This document shows positions 40,577 through 51,218 of a stretch of 64,000 bases of DNA, piece by piece. The DNA lies in assembly GCA_000759755.1 (NCBI GenBank), contig BBMW01000009.1:547825-611824 (forward strand), in the 5' to 3' direction. Within the stretch, counting starts at the first letter, position 1; every line of letters starts with the position of its first letter. The position numbers and the translations under genes are program-made. The stretch comes from Citrobacter werkmanii NBRC 105721 (GTDB taxonomy: Bacteria; Pseudomonadota; Gammaproteobacteria; Enterobacterales; Enterobacteriaceae). Below the pieces are notes generated by a model. The model was not told the DNA's origin and made no database searches. It saw only the letters and a program-made list of their open reading frames with translations.

Positions 40577-40592
40577 TGTGAAACAAGACATA
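40577..40592 (+). promoter_or_regulatory. Proximal CRP-like site of tsx P2
   Basis: TGTGA-N6-ACATA (40577-40592), centred about 41.5 bp upstream of the predicted transcription start, a class II CRP position. It matches the arrangement known for E. coli tsx-P2. Confidence 0.6.
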
Positions 40593-40613
40593 TTTTTGTG
40601 AACAATGATTTTT

Positions 40614-40619
40614 ATAATA
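40614..40619 (+). promoter_or_regulatory. tsx P2 -10 element
   Basis: Perfect TATAAT (40614-40619), about 85 bp before the tsx ATG. No good -35 is present, as expected for a CRP-dependent promoter. Confidence 0.65.
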
Positions 40620-40702
40620 GGCTCCGAAGAATTACGAAATATTTAGAAACGCAATTTGCGCATTTTTCACTCCCGAAAGGGATTTCAAACAGTGGCATAC
40701 AT

Positions 40703-41566
40703 ATGAAAAAAACATTACTTGCAGCCGGTGCGGTGCTGGCGCTCTCCTCGTCTTTTACTGCCAACGCAGCAGAAAATGACAAACCGCAATATCTGTCCGA
40801 CTGGTGGCACCAAAGCGTCAACGTGGTGGGCAGCTACCACACCCGTTTCTCCCCGAAACTGAACAACGACGTGTATCTGGAATACGAAGCGTTTGCCAAA
40901 AAAGACTGGTTCGACTTCTATGGCTACATCGATATTCCGAAAACCTTTGACTGGGGTAACGGCAACGATAAAGGTATCTGGTCTGACGGTTCCCCGCTGT
41001 TTATGGAAATCGAACCACGTTTCTCCATCGACAAGCTGACCGGTGCTGACCTGAGCTTTGGACCGTTCAAAGAATGGTACTTCGCCAACAACTACATCTA
41101 CGATATGGGTGACAACAAAGCCAGCCGCCAGAGCACCTGGTATATGGGTCTGGGTACCGATATCGACACCGGTCTGCCGATGGGTCTGTCCCTGAACGTG
41201 TATGCTAAATACCAGTGGCAGAACTATGGCGCATCCAACGAAAACGAGTGGGATGGTTACCGTTTCAAAGTGAAATACTTTGTGCCGATCACCCAGGTTT
41301 GGGGCGGTCAGTTGACCTACATCGGCTTCACCAACTTCGACTGGGGCTCAGATTTGGGTGATGATCCGAACCGCACCAGCAACTCTATCGCTTCCAGCCA
41401 CGTGCTGGCACTGAACTACGATCACTGGCACTACTCCGTAGTCGCGCGTTATTTCCATAACGGCGGCCAGTGGAAAGGTGGGGATACCCTGAACTGGGGC
41501 GAAGGCGACTTCAGCGCGAAATCAACCGGTTGGGGTGGTTACCTGGTCGTAGGTTACAACTTCTAA
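40703..41566 (+). CDS. tsx: Tsx, nucleoside-specific outer-membrane channel
   Basis: 287-residue precursor with a signal peptide (residues 1-22, ending TANA) and a 12-stranded beta-barrel ending in Tyr-Asn-Phe (VVGYNF), the typical outer-membrane signal. It takes up nucleosides and serves as receptor for phage T6-type phages and colicin K in E. coli. It is about seven residues shorter than E. coli Tsx (294). The main loss is in the loop after WGSDLGDD, and other differences fall in predicted surface loops. The start at 40703 begins the signal peptide. Likely controlled by CRP and CytR (sites upstream). Confidence 0.96.
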   Translation: MKKTLLAAGAVLALSSSFTANAAENDKPQYLSDWWHQSVNVVGSYHTRFSPKLNNDVYLEYEAFAKKDWFDFYGYIDIPKTFDWGNGNDKGIWSDGSPLFMEIEPRFSIDKLTGADLSFGPFKEWYFANNYIYDMGDNKASRQSTWYMGLGTDIDTGLPMGLSLNVYAKYQWQNYGASNENEWDGYRFKVKYFVPITQVWGGQLTYIGFTNFDWGSDLGDDPNRTSNSIASSHVLALNYDHWHYSVVARYFHNGGQWKGGDTLNWGEGDFSAKSTGWGGYLVVGYNF

Positions 41567-41586
41567 TCCCGACATTTATCGCAGAC

Positions 41587-41612
41587 AAGCCAGCTTAACC
41601 GCTGGCTTTTTT
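41587..41612 (+). terminator. Terminator of tsx
   Basis: Perfect 8-bp stem AAGCCAGC (41587-41594) and GCTGGCTT (41601-41608) followed by T-run. It lies 20 bp after the tsx stop and overlaps the end of the convergent regulator gene. Confidence 0.9.
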
Positions 41613-42303
41613 ACGGCTGGTCTTCACAGCGTACTTTACGTAAAAAGTCACTTAGCGAGCGATCTGCCGATTCACGAAAATGCCTGTCGAGCGGTGTGAT
41701 ATTCAGACAGCGATCAACGCGAAAGCAGCGATAATCGTCACGCTTCTCGCACCAGGCAACCAGTAACCAGTGCTCGCCCCAGAAAAATAATCCCAGTGGC
41801 CGAACGTCACGCCAGGAGAGATTCCCGGACTCGTCGCGATAATGCAGCGCCAGTACCTGTTGCGCCGAAACCGCGCGATGTATGAGATCGAAGGCACTAC
41901 GTGAATGTGGCTGATTACCAAAATCTGGCGCAAAAATCCGCGTTTGCTCGGCCCTGCGGCGACTCTCTGGCGGCAATATCGCCAGCACTTTTTCCTGCGC
42001 CGACTCCAGCGCCTGTGAAAGTGAATCCCCGCCCCATGTTTTCAGCAACCGAATCGCGACCATCAATGCTTCTGATTCGCGATGCGTTAACATCAACGGC
42101 GGCAGATCAAACCCGGCCATTAAGCGGTATCCGCTGCCCACTTCGCCTTCAATGGGCACGCCGGATAAAGAGAGATCGCGGATATCGCGATAAATCGTCC
42201 GTTCAGAAACGTCAAGACGTTCTGCCAGCAGCGCCGCCGTTGTCACTCGTCTGCCCCGCAGGATTTGTACGATCTGAAACAAGCGGTCGGCGCGTCGGGT
42301 CAT
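41611..42303 (-). CDS. HTH/WYL-domain transcriptional regulator (YafY-like)
   Basis: 230-residue regulator of the YafY/WYL family. The N-terminal HTH_11-type winged helix covers about 1-60 (TTAALLAERLDVSERTIYRD, recognition helix). The C-terminal WYL domain covers about 135-230 (ALHYRDESGNLSWRDVRPLGL, with the WYL-like segment EHWLLVAWCE). WYL domains sense nucleic acids or nucleotide-like ligands. It is encoded 23 bp downstream of a VOC-family gene on the same strand, so they form a two-gene operon. K-12 has yajD at this place instead. Target unknown; autoregulation of the pair is likely. Confidence 0.85.
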   Translation of the reverse strand: MTRRADRLFQIVQILRGRRVTTAALLAERLDVSERTIYRDIRDLSLSGVPIEGEVGSGYRLMAGFDLPPLMLTHRESEALMVAIRLLKTWGGDSLSQALESAQEKVLAILPPESRRRAEQTRIFAPDFGNQPHSRSAFDLIHRAVSAQQVLALHYRDESGNLSWRDVRPLGLFFWGEHWLLVAWCEKRDDYRCFRVDRCLNITPLDRHFRESADRSLSDFLRKVRCEDQP

Positions 42304-42326
42304 TTTAATCCTCAGTCCTGAAAATA

Positions 42327-42692
42327 TTACGCGGGTTGATGTAAACCAACACGATTGCCTTCACTGTCAGTAAATAGCGCAATCGTACCAATGTCCTGCC
42401 CCAGTTCGAGCGGGCCAAACACGCATTGACCACCAGCAGTGGCAACACGTTCAAGCGTGGCAGCCAAATTGTCCGTATGCAGATAAATAATAGCGCCCTG
42501 CGCTGAAGGCGAAATACCGTCAAATTTAGCCAGCGCTCCGCCGGGAGCAGGATCCTTATGCGGGAATACGGCCAACTCAGCGCAGTCCATATTCTCCCGA
42601 CGCAAAGAAACCTGCATCACTGGCTCATAAAAAGCGATGGCGCGATCCATTTGTAGCACGGGGATTTCAAACCAGTTAATTACGTTGTTCAT
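42327..42692 (-). CDS. VOC-superfamily (glyoxalase/bleomycin-resistance-type) protein
   Basis: 121-residue, two-module VOC fold: INWFEIPVLQMDRAIAFYEPVM at the start and GQDIGTIALFTDSEGNRVGLHQ at the end, the PhnB/YaeR-like pattern. Family members are lyases, dioxygenases or drug-binding proteins; the substrate cannot be told from sequence. The usual first His ligand position holds Asn/Glu-type residues (NWFEIPV), so a metal site is not certain. It is first in a two-gene unit with the WYL regulator. Confidence 0.82.
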   Translation of the reverse strand: MNNVINWFEIPVLQMDRAIAFYEPVMQVSLRRENMDCAELAVFPHKDPAPGGALAKFDGISPSAQGAIIYLHTDNLAATLERVATAGGQCVFGPLELGQDIGTIALFTDSEGNRVGLHQPA

Positions 42693-42810
42693 ACTTCCTC
42701 CTGCCTGTGTGGGTAATCTCAGAAGGACTATAAGACAGGGCTACTGACAGCATACTGTCAGTAGTGTGACGACAGAAAAAGATAATGGCCTACCGTTAAA
42801 TCACAGGCAA

Positions 42811-42838
42811 AAAAAATCCCGACCTTGCGATCGGGATT
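42811..42838 (-). terminator. Terminator of the queA-tgt-yajC-secDF operon
   Basis: Perfect 8-bp stem AATCCCGA (42815-42822) and TCGGGATT (42831-42838) with an 8-nt loop. On the minus strand it is followed by a T-run. It lies 24 bp after the secF stop. Confidence 0.9.
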
Positions 42839-42861
42839 CCACTATCTTCACTCTTAATGGG

Positions 42862-43833
42862 TTAAGGCAGAATTGACGGCTGATCCGCCCCTTCTTTCTC
42901 GACCTTCTGCTGCAGCATGTGCTCACGCTTCATACCCAGCTTCAGCGCCAGCGCCGATGCTACGTAGATAGAAGACGCAGTACCGATGGAAACACCGATA
43001 AGCATGGTCAGCGAGAAGCCTTCCAGTACCGGACCACCGAACAGGAACAGCATCAGAATAACCATCAACGTCGTACCGGAGGTAATCAACGTACGGTGCA
43101 GCGTCTGAGTCAATGACACGTTAAAGATTTCGTAAGGCGTACCGCGACGAATTTTGCGGAAGTTTTCACGAATACGGTCAGAGACGACGATACTGTCGTT
43201 CAGCGAGTAACCGATTACCGACATCAGCGATGCAACGATAGTCAGGTCAATCTCGATATGGAACAACGACAGGATCCCAAGTGTAATGATTACGTCATGC
43301 GCCAGCGCGATAACTACCCCTGCCGCCAGTCTCCACTCAAAGCGGAAACCGACGTACACCAGGATTGAGATCAGCGCCGCCATCAGCGCCATTGCACCGG
43401 TTTGCGCCAGGTCTGCACCCACGCTCGGCCCCACGAATTCAATTCGCTTCACCGCGGCGTTTTGGTTGGTGGATTCGTTAATCACACTCAACACTTTGCT
43501 GCCCAGCACCTGACCGCCGTCTGCGCCTTCAGTTGGCGGCATACGTACCATAATGTCGTGGCTGCTGCCGAAATTCTGCAGAAGCGGATCAACAAAGCCC
43601 GCTTTCTCCAGCGCATCGCGCATCACGTCCATTTCCGCTGGTTTTTCCAGCGTGATTTCAATGACCGTACCACCAGTGAAATCGAGACCCCAGTTAAAGC
43701 CGCGCACGCCCATAATCACAATGGCCGCGATCAGCAGAAAACCTGAAATGCCGAAAGCCCAGTAGTCCCAGCGCATAAAGTCCCAGACTTTACGGCCGTG
43801 GTTCAATTGTTCAACAGTATATTCCTGTGCCAC
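42862..43833 (-). CDS. secF: SecF, protein-export membrane protein
   Basis: 323-residue RND-family partner of SecD, using proton motive force to assist late translocation through SecYEG. It has six membrane segments and the conserved [12 protein letters not shown] and [17 protein letters not shown] motifs. I use a GTG start at 43833 ([15 protein letters not shown]), as in E. coli, with GAGGAG upstream; the longer ATG ORF (43878) overlaps secD's end. It lies 10 bp after secD. Confidence 0.96.
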   Translation of the reverse strand: MAQEYTVEQLNHGRKVWDFMRWDYWAFGISGFLLIAAIVIMGVRGFNWGLDFTGGTVIEITLEKPAEMDVMRDALEKAGFVDPLLQNFGSSHDIMVRMPPTEGADGGQVLGSKVLSVINESTNQNAAVKRIEFVGPSVGADLAQTGAMALMAALISILVYVGFRFEWRLAAGVVIALAHDVIITLGILSLFHIEIDLTIVASLMSVIGYSLNDSIVVSDRIRENFRKIRRGTPYEIFNVSLTQTLHRTLITSGTTLMVILMLFLFGGPVLEGFSLTMLIGVSIGTASSIYVASALALKLGMKREHMLQQKVEKEGADQPSILP

Positions 43834-43843
43834 TTCGCACTCC

Positions 43844-45691
43844 TCAGATTGACAGCTTTTTGACGCGCTTGCCGCCATACAACAGGTTTACGATGGCACG
43901 TGTACCGACAATTGCGGTAAACATCGACGTCGCTACCCCAATACCGGTAGTAATCGCGAACCCTTTAATTGCCCCAGTGCCGACTGCGTACAGGATAATG
44001 ACCTTAATCAGCGTCGTAATGTTCGCATCGAAGATGGAGCTAAATGCGCCGGCATAACCTTCATTGATGGCCTGCTGCACCGAACGACCGTTACTCAACT
44101 CTTCTTTGATACGTTCGTTGATCAGTACGTTAGCATCGACCGCGACGGCAAGGGTTAAGACGATCCCCGCAATCCCCGGCATACTCAGCGTGGCTCCCGG
44201 CAACAGCGACATAATGCCGACAATCAGCACCAGGTTAGCGATCAGCGCACTGGTCGCAATCAGACCGAACTTCTTATAGAAGAAGATCATGAACAGGATA
44301 GACACCACCAGACCGGCCAGACAGGCTTCCAGACCCTGTTTGATGTTCTGCATACCCAGGGTTGGGCCGATGGTACGTTCTTCAACAATCTGAATCGGCG
44401 CGATTAGCGCACCGGCACGTAACAGCAGAGAAAGCTGACGCGCTTCGTTCGGGTTGTTGATACCGGTGATACGGAAGCTGTTGCCCAGGCGAGACTGGAT
44501 GTTGGCGATGTTAATCACCTCTTCCTGTTTCACCAGCACTGCGCGACCGTTAGCATCTTTCTTACCGCTGTCTTTGTACTCCACGAACAGGGTCGCCATC
44601 GGCTTACCGATGTTGTCCTTAGTGAAGTTGGACATGATGTTACCACCCGCGCTATCCAGCGAGATGTTAACCTGCGGCTGATTGTATTCGTCCTGGCTGG
44701 AAGTGGAATCGGTGATATGGTCACCGGTCAGGATCACGCGTTTGTACAGCACAACCGGCTGGCCTTCACGAGACTGTTTCACTTCCGAATCACCCGGCAC
44801 GCGCCCGGACGCCGCAGCAGACTGGTCAACGTTGGTATTTACCAGACGGAATTCCAGCGTCGCGGTTGCGCCCAAAATTTCTTTCGCACGCGCGGTATCC
44901 TGAATACCCGGCAGTTCGACGACAATACGGTCAGCGCCCTGACGTTGTACCACCGGCTCAGCAACACCCAACTGGTTCACACGATTACGCAGAATATTGA
45001 TGTTCTGCTGTACCGCATATTCACGGGCTTCGCTCAGGCGCGCATCGGTCATCACCGCACGCAGAGCATTACTGCCCTGGCTGGAAATAACCAGATCCTG
45101 GTGACGCTTGCTCAGATAAGAGATAGCTTCATCACGGGCGCTGCTGTCACGGAAGGTGATGCTCAGGCCGTAGTTATCTTCTTTACGAACGGTAGTATAA
45201 GGAATGCCTTTTTCACGCAGATCGCTGCGCAGGCTATCGATATTTTGTTCCTGCAACTTACTCAGCGCGGTGTCCATATCCACTTCCATCAGGAAGTGAA
45301 CGCCGCCACGCAGGTCAAGACCGAGTTTCATCGGTTCTGCGTGAATGGCTGCCAGCCAGCGCGGTGTTGCCGGAGCAAGGTTAAGCGCCACGACGTATTG
45401 ATCGCCCAGCACGCCCATCAGTACTTCACGTGCGCGCAGTTGGGTATCAGTGGAGTCGAAGCGCGCAAGAATAGCACCCTCTTCCAGAGCCACAGACTTA
45501 GGTGTGATTTTATCTTCTTGTAACGTTTTCTGGACCTGGATCAGCGTTTGCTCACTGGCGGCGGCACCGCGCACGCCAGTGATTTGAACAGCCGGATCCT
45601 CACCATACAGGTTGGGAAGTGCGTAAAGCAGGCCGACGACAATGACGACGACCAGCATAATGTACTTCCACAAAGGATAACGGTTTAACAC
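43844..45691 (-). CDS. secD: SecD, protein-export membrane protein
   Basis: 615-residue translocase accessory subunit with six membrane segments and a large periplasmic head (about 30-450). The conserved [16 protein letters not shown] lies near residue 121. The membrane motif [15 protein letters not shown], with the functional Asp519, lies near 518. The length equals E. coli SecD. It lies 27 bp after yajC and 10 bp before secF. Confidence 0.98.
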   Translation of the reverse strand: MLNRYPLWKYIMLVVVIVVGLLYALPNLYGEDPAVQITGVRGAAASEQTLIQVQKTLQEDKITPKSVALEEGAILARFDSTDTQLRAREVLMGVLGDQYVVALNLAPATPRWLAAIHAEPMKLGLDLRGGVHFLMEVDMDTALSKLQEQNIDSLRSDLREKGIPYTTVRKEDNYGLSITFRDSSARDEAISYLSKRHQDLVISSQGSNALRAVMTDARLSEAREYAVQQNINILRNRVNQLGVAEPVVQRQGADRIVVELPGIQDTARAKEILGATATLEFRLVNTNVDQSAAASGRVPGDSEVKQSREGQPVVLYKRVILTGDHITDSTSSQDEYNQPQVNISLDSAGGNIMSNFTKDNIGKPMATLFVEYKDSGKKDANGRAVLVKQEEVINIANIQSRLGNSFRITGINNPNEARQLSLLLRAGALIAPIQIVEERTIGPTLGMQNIKQGLEACLAGLVVSILFMIFFYKKFGLIATSALIANLVLIVGIMSLLPGATLSMPGIAGIVLTLAVAVDANVLINERIKEELSNGRSVQQAINEGYAGAFSSIFDANITTLIKVIILYAVGTGAIKGFAITTGIGVATSMFTAIVGTRAIVNLLYGGKRVKKLSI

Positions 45692-45718
45692 GGCAGTTCC
45701 CTTTGGGAAAACAATAAA

Positions 45719-46051
45719 TTACAGCGCCTTCATGGTGCCTTTCGGCAGAACGGCAGCTACGAAATCACGTTTAATAACCACTTCAGTGGTGTCGTTCAGC
45801 GCGATAGCGATGTAGCCAGATTCTGCTACTTTGGTCACGCGACCCACCAGACCACCGTTGGTCAGGACTTCATCGCCTTTCGCAATGGAGTTCATCAGGT
45901 TCTTGTGTTCTTTGGTACGCTTTTGCTGTGGGCGCAGGATCATGAAGTAGAAAATCAGACCAAACACCACCAGCATCAGAATCAGAGACATCGGGCTGCC
46001 CTGCGCCGGAGCACCTGTTGCCGCTACCGCATCAGAAATAAAAAAGCTCAT
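45719..46051 (-). CDS. yajC: YajC, Sec translocase accessory protein
   Basis: 110-residue single-span inner-membrane protein (hydrophobic segment about 20-40, SLILMLVVFGLIFYFMILRP) with a basic cytoplasmic region QQKRTKEHKN and a beta-rich tail. It associates with SecDF and YidC and is reported in AcrB crystals. It lies between tgt and secD with short gaps (22 and 27 bp). Confidence 0.97.
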   Translation of the reverse strand: MSFFISDAVAATGAPAQGSPMSLILMLVVFGLIFYFMILRPQQKRTKEHKNLMNSIAKGDEVLTNGGLVGRVTKVAESGYIAIALNDTTEVVIKRDFVAAVLPKGTMKAL

Positions 46052-46073
46052 TCAAATTCCCTCATTATTAAAA

Positions 46074-48325
<2,252 letters not shown>

Positions 48326-48415
48326 GACACTGACTCAGACTAAAATAAGAGGCGGGTAGTCTAGTGCCGGGGCGTTCTCCCTGCAACCTTTACCCCTCTG
48401 GATAAACGTTTAACT

Positions 48416-48997
48416 ATGAATTTTCTTGCACATTTGCATCTCGCTCATCTTGCCGACAGCTCGCTTTCCGGCAATCTGCTGGCCGATTTTGTTCGCGGTA
48501 ACCCGGCAGCCAGTTTTCCCCCTGACGTGGTGGAAGGCATCTTCATGCACCGTCGTATCGACGTGATGACCGATAACCTGCCGCAGGTGCGTGAAGCCAA
48601 AGAGTGGTTTCGTAGCGAAACGCGCCGCGTCGCGCCAATTACGCTGGACGTGATGTGGGATCACTTTCTGTCGCGCAACTGGTCGGAAATCTCCCCAGAC
48701 TTCCCATTAGCGGAATTTGTGCGCTATGCCCGCACCCAGGTGACCACGATTTTGCCGGAATCGCCGCCGCGCTTTATTAACTTAAACAACTATATGTGGT
48801 CAGAAAAATGGCTTGAGCGCTATCGTGACATGGATTTTATCCAGAACGTCCTGAACGGCATGGCCAGCCGCCGTCCGCGTCTCGATGCCCTGCGCGACTC
48901 ATGGTATGACCTGGATACGCATTATGATGCGTTAGAAGAGCGTTTCTGGCAGTTTTATCCGCAAATGATGGAACAGGCGCGACATAAAACCCTTTGA
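48416..48997 (+). CDS. acpH: Acyl carrier protein phosphodiesterase
   Basis: Removes the phosphopantetheine arm from holo-ACP. It is 193 residues, the E. coli AcpH (YajB) length. HD-like residues are visible in [16 protein letters not shown] and [13 protein letters not shown], with a further [14 protein letters not shown]. It is a separate rightward transcription unit. In K-12 the next gene is malZ; here about 9.4 kb intervene. Confidence 0.95.
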   Translation: MNFLAHLHLAHLADSSLSGNLLADFVRGNPAASFPPDVVEGIFMHRRIDVMTDNLPQVREAKEWFRSETRRVAPITLDVMWDHFLSRNWSEISPDFPLAEFVRYARTQVTTILPESPPRFINLNNYMWSEKWLERYRDMDFIQNVLNGMASRRPRLDALRDSWYDLDTHYDALEERFWQFYPQMMEQARHKTL

Positions 48998-49012
48998 TGG
49001 TAACCCGCATAA

Positions 49013-49045
49013 CACGCCGGATAAGCAGTAGCGGTCATCCAGCAA
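49013..49045. repeat. Degenerate REP-like unit after acpH
   Basis: GCCGGATAAGCA followed by GCGGTCATCCAGCA resembles a decayed REP unit 15-50 bp past the acpH stop. Confidence 0.45.
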
Positions 49046-49089
49046 CAGATTGATAGACAAAACCTGTCTCATTGATTGCCAGCGCCTCT

Positions 49090-49118
49090 TTGTCTTATTC
49101 TCAAACACTCTCTATACT
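49090..49118 (+). promoter_or_regulatory. Sigma-70 promoter of the peroxiredoxin gene
   Basis: TTGTCT (49090-49095) and TATACT (49113-49118) with an exact 17-bp spacer, 47 bp before the gene. I see no clear OxyR or Fur site nearby. Confidence 0.65.
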
Positions 49119-49165
49119 GGCCCGCGTTGCGTTCCAAAAAACCCTTAACATTGCAGGAGAATTAT

Positions 49166-49768
49166 ATGGTACTGGTAACTCGTCAGGCTCCGGATTTCAC
49201 AGCAGCTGCGGTACTGGGTAGCGGTGAGATCGTTGAAAACTTCAACTTCAAACAGCATACCAACGGTAAAACCACCGTTCTGTTCTTCTGGCCGATGGAC
49301 TTCACCTTCGTTTGCCCGTCTGAACTGATCGCATTCGACAAACGTTACGAAGAATTCCAGAAGCGCGGCGTTGAAGTTGTTGGCGTTTCTTTCGACTCTG
49401 AATTTGTCCACAACGCATGGCGCAACACCCCTGTCGACAAAGGCGGCATCGGTGCGGTGAAATACGCAATGGTTGCTGACATCAAACGCGAAATCCAGAA
49501 AGCCTACGGCATCGAGCACCCGGAAGCGGGCGTTGCTCTGCGTGGTTCTTTCCTGATCGACGCTAACGGCGTTGTTCGTCACCAGGTGGTTAACGATCTG
49601 CCGCTGGGTCGTAACATCGACGAAATGCTGCGCATGGTTGACGCGCTGCAGTTCCACGAAGAGCACGGCGACGTTTGCCCGGCGCAGTGGGAAAAAGGGA
49701 AAGAAGGTATGAACGCGTCTCCGGACGGCGTGGCAAAATACCTGACCGAGAACGTTTCCAGCCTGTAA
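49166..49768 (+). CDS. tsaA: Typical 2-Cys peroxiredoxin (TsaA/AhpC-like)
   Basis: 200-residue AhpC/TSA peroxiredoxin, reducing hydrogen peroxide and organic hydroperoxides. The peroxidatic Cys50 is in DFTFVCPSEL, the resolving Cys171 is in HGDVCPAQW, and the GGIG motif is at 93-96. A C-terminal helix is present, so it may be sensitive to over-oxidation. It resembles the Prx1-type TsaA next to acpH in Salmonella rather than AhpC. I use the ATG at 49166 after AGGAGA; 30 earlier in-frame codons are upstream DNA. It is monocistronic with its own promoter and terminator and absent from K-12 here. Confidence 0.93.
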   Translation: MVLVTRQAPDFTAAAVLGSGEIVENFNFKQHTNGKTTVLFFWPMDFTFVCPSELIAFDKRYEEFQKRGVEVVGVSFDSEFVHNAWRNTPVDKGGIGAVKYAMVADIKREIQKAYGIEHPEAGVALRGSFLIDANGVVRHQVVNDLPLGRNIDEMLRMVDALQFHEEHGDVCPAQWEKGKEGMNASPDGVAKYLTENVSSL

Positions 49769-49787
49769 TTGGCATGAATCGATCGAT

Positions 49788-49815
49788 AAAAGGCCCGCAA
49801 TGCGGGCCTTTTTTA
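49788..49815 (+). terminator. Terminator of the peroxiredoxin gene
   Basis: Perfect 10-bp stem AAAGGCCCGC (49789-49798) and GCGGGCCTTT (49802-49811) with a 3-nt loop and T-run. The leftward DUF3999 gene ends just beyond it, and the A-rich left flank may make it bidirectional. Confidence 0.92.
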
Positions 49816-49820
49816 TTGGT

Positions 49821-51218
49821 TTATATCTGATTACCCTTTTTCACTTCACGCCAGATTCGCCACGCCATCAGCGCCAGGACGGCGACGCCAAGGATTAACG
49901 CCCCCCACACCAACAGCGTTTTCCACTGGCTTTGTTGCTCAGCTACTGAAGTTGCCGTCAGCCGCCCCTCACCGCCCAGAGTAACTGGTTCATCCTCCAA
50001 AGCCTGAGGCATTTTGTCAGGATCGTTGTGCTTACGTAACGCCTCTGGGATCAGCATCGCCAGACTGACGCTCGCGGGTTCCGCCGCTTTGTTCCCCCAT
50101 GCCAGGATAAACGGGCTTTGGCCTTGTGCGTTAAAAATCACTTTATAGCTGTCGCGCTCCCCTCTCAGTACGGGTAAGGTGTCAGGCAAACGCGCCTGAA
50201 GCGTCGTCATCCGGACCGCCTCAACTAACTCACCGGAGAGCGGAATATTATCCGAATACTGATTTTCCAGATTGTAGAGAACCGTTCGGGTTAAAGGCTG
50301 CCAGGCGTCTTTTTCTGCTTTGCGCCATTCAAGTTCAACCGGCAATACGCCTTCGTTATCCAGTGAAATCTTTAATGAGGTCAACGGTTGCGGCCTGGAC
50401 CAGCGCCAAATCGCCTGGTTTTGGGCAATTTTCTCCGCTTCAGCATCCATCGAAACAGGCCGGGTAAGCAGAGGCTCCTCACGGGTTATCGCACTCACGC
50501 CGGTCAGATTTAACGCAGGACTTTGCGAATCAAGAATCAGCAACAGCCAGGGGACGCCATCAGCAGACATGCGCAAATCATCGACGCCTAAGGTGTCCAT
50601 TTTCAACCGGTCGTCGCTATGCGTCAGATCCATCAGCGGCGCATTTCCTGTCATCAACCTCCAGTCACGCAAATCACGGCTGTAATAGAGCGATGCCGTT
50701 CCCTGCCAGTTTTTCGCAGGCGCATCCCAGTTCAAACGCAACTGGGACAGCAATGGCGTCTCTTTGACATCGTCTGGCAAGGCAATTAAATAACTCTGCC
50801 CGATGGATTGCAGGTTTTCACTTTCGAAGCGAATTTCAATGCCATTTTTAGCACGAAGCAGGACCGCTGGTCTTTCATCATCTTGCTTTGGCGTCACCTG
50901 TTGCACCGTAGAATCAAACGGAAAAAGGCGCAGAGGAATCGTTCTCGGGGTCGTTGCCTGCGCTTTTTCTGCCAGTAGAGTGAAAGGCACCACATCGCCC
51001 TGGCGGTTGAACACTCTGATATCACGTAAGTCCGGCCAGACCGCCTCGTGATATACTTCTAATGGCAGAGGGAGGCTATACCATTGCTCTGAACCCGGCG
51101 TTAAGAGCTTCACGCCCTTCGCGTAGTCTGCTGGCGCATCCGTAGCCGTATTACTGCCCCACGCCGCGCTGGTTGCTCCTAACAGAGCACTCCAGAGAAC
51201 CGCTTTAATCCATTTCAT
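49821..51218 (-). CDS. DUF3999 family membrane-anchored periplasmic protein
   Basis: 465 residues of the DUF3999 family, function unknown. A signal peptide (about 1-21, ending AAWG) is followed by a large beta-rich periplasmic region (about 22-430, with LYYSRDLRDWRLM) and a C-terminal membrane helix (about 436-455, LLVWGALILGVAVLALMAW). Its ATG overlaps the stop of the DUF2339 gene (4-bp ATGA), so the two are translationally coupled. A joint role in the envelope, perhaps polysaccharide or protein handling, is an inference from the pairing only. Confidence 0.85.
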   Translation of the reverse strand: MKWIKAVLWSALLGATSAAWGSNTATDAPADYAKGVKLLTPGSEQWYSLPLPLEVYHEAVWPDLRDIRVFNRQGDVVPFTLLAEKAQATTPRTIPLRLFPFDSTVQQVTPKQDDERPAVLLRAKNGIEIRFESENLQSIGQSYLIALPDDVKETPLLSQLRLNWDAPAKNWQGTASLYYSRDLRDWRLMTGNAPLMDLTHSDDRLKMDTLGVDDLRMSADGVPWLLLILDSQSPALNLTGVSAITREEPLLTRPVSMDAEAEKIAQNQAIWRWSRPQPLTSLKISLDNEGVLPVELEWRKAEKDAWQPLTRTVLYNLENQYSDNIPLSGELVEAVRMTTLQARLPDTLPVLRGERDSYKVIFNAQGQSPFILAWGNKAAEPASVSLAMLIPEALRKHNDPDKMPQALEDEPVTLGGEGRLTATSVAEQQSQWKTLLVWGALILGVAVLALMAWRIWREVKKGNQI

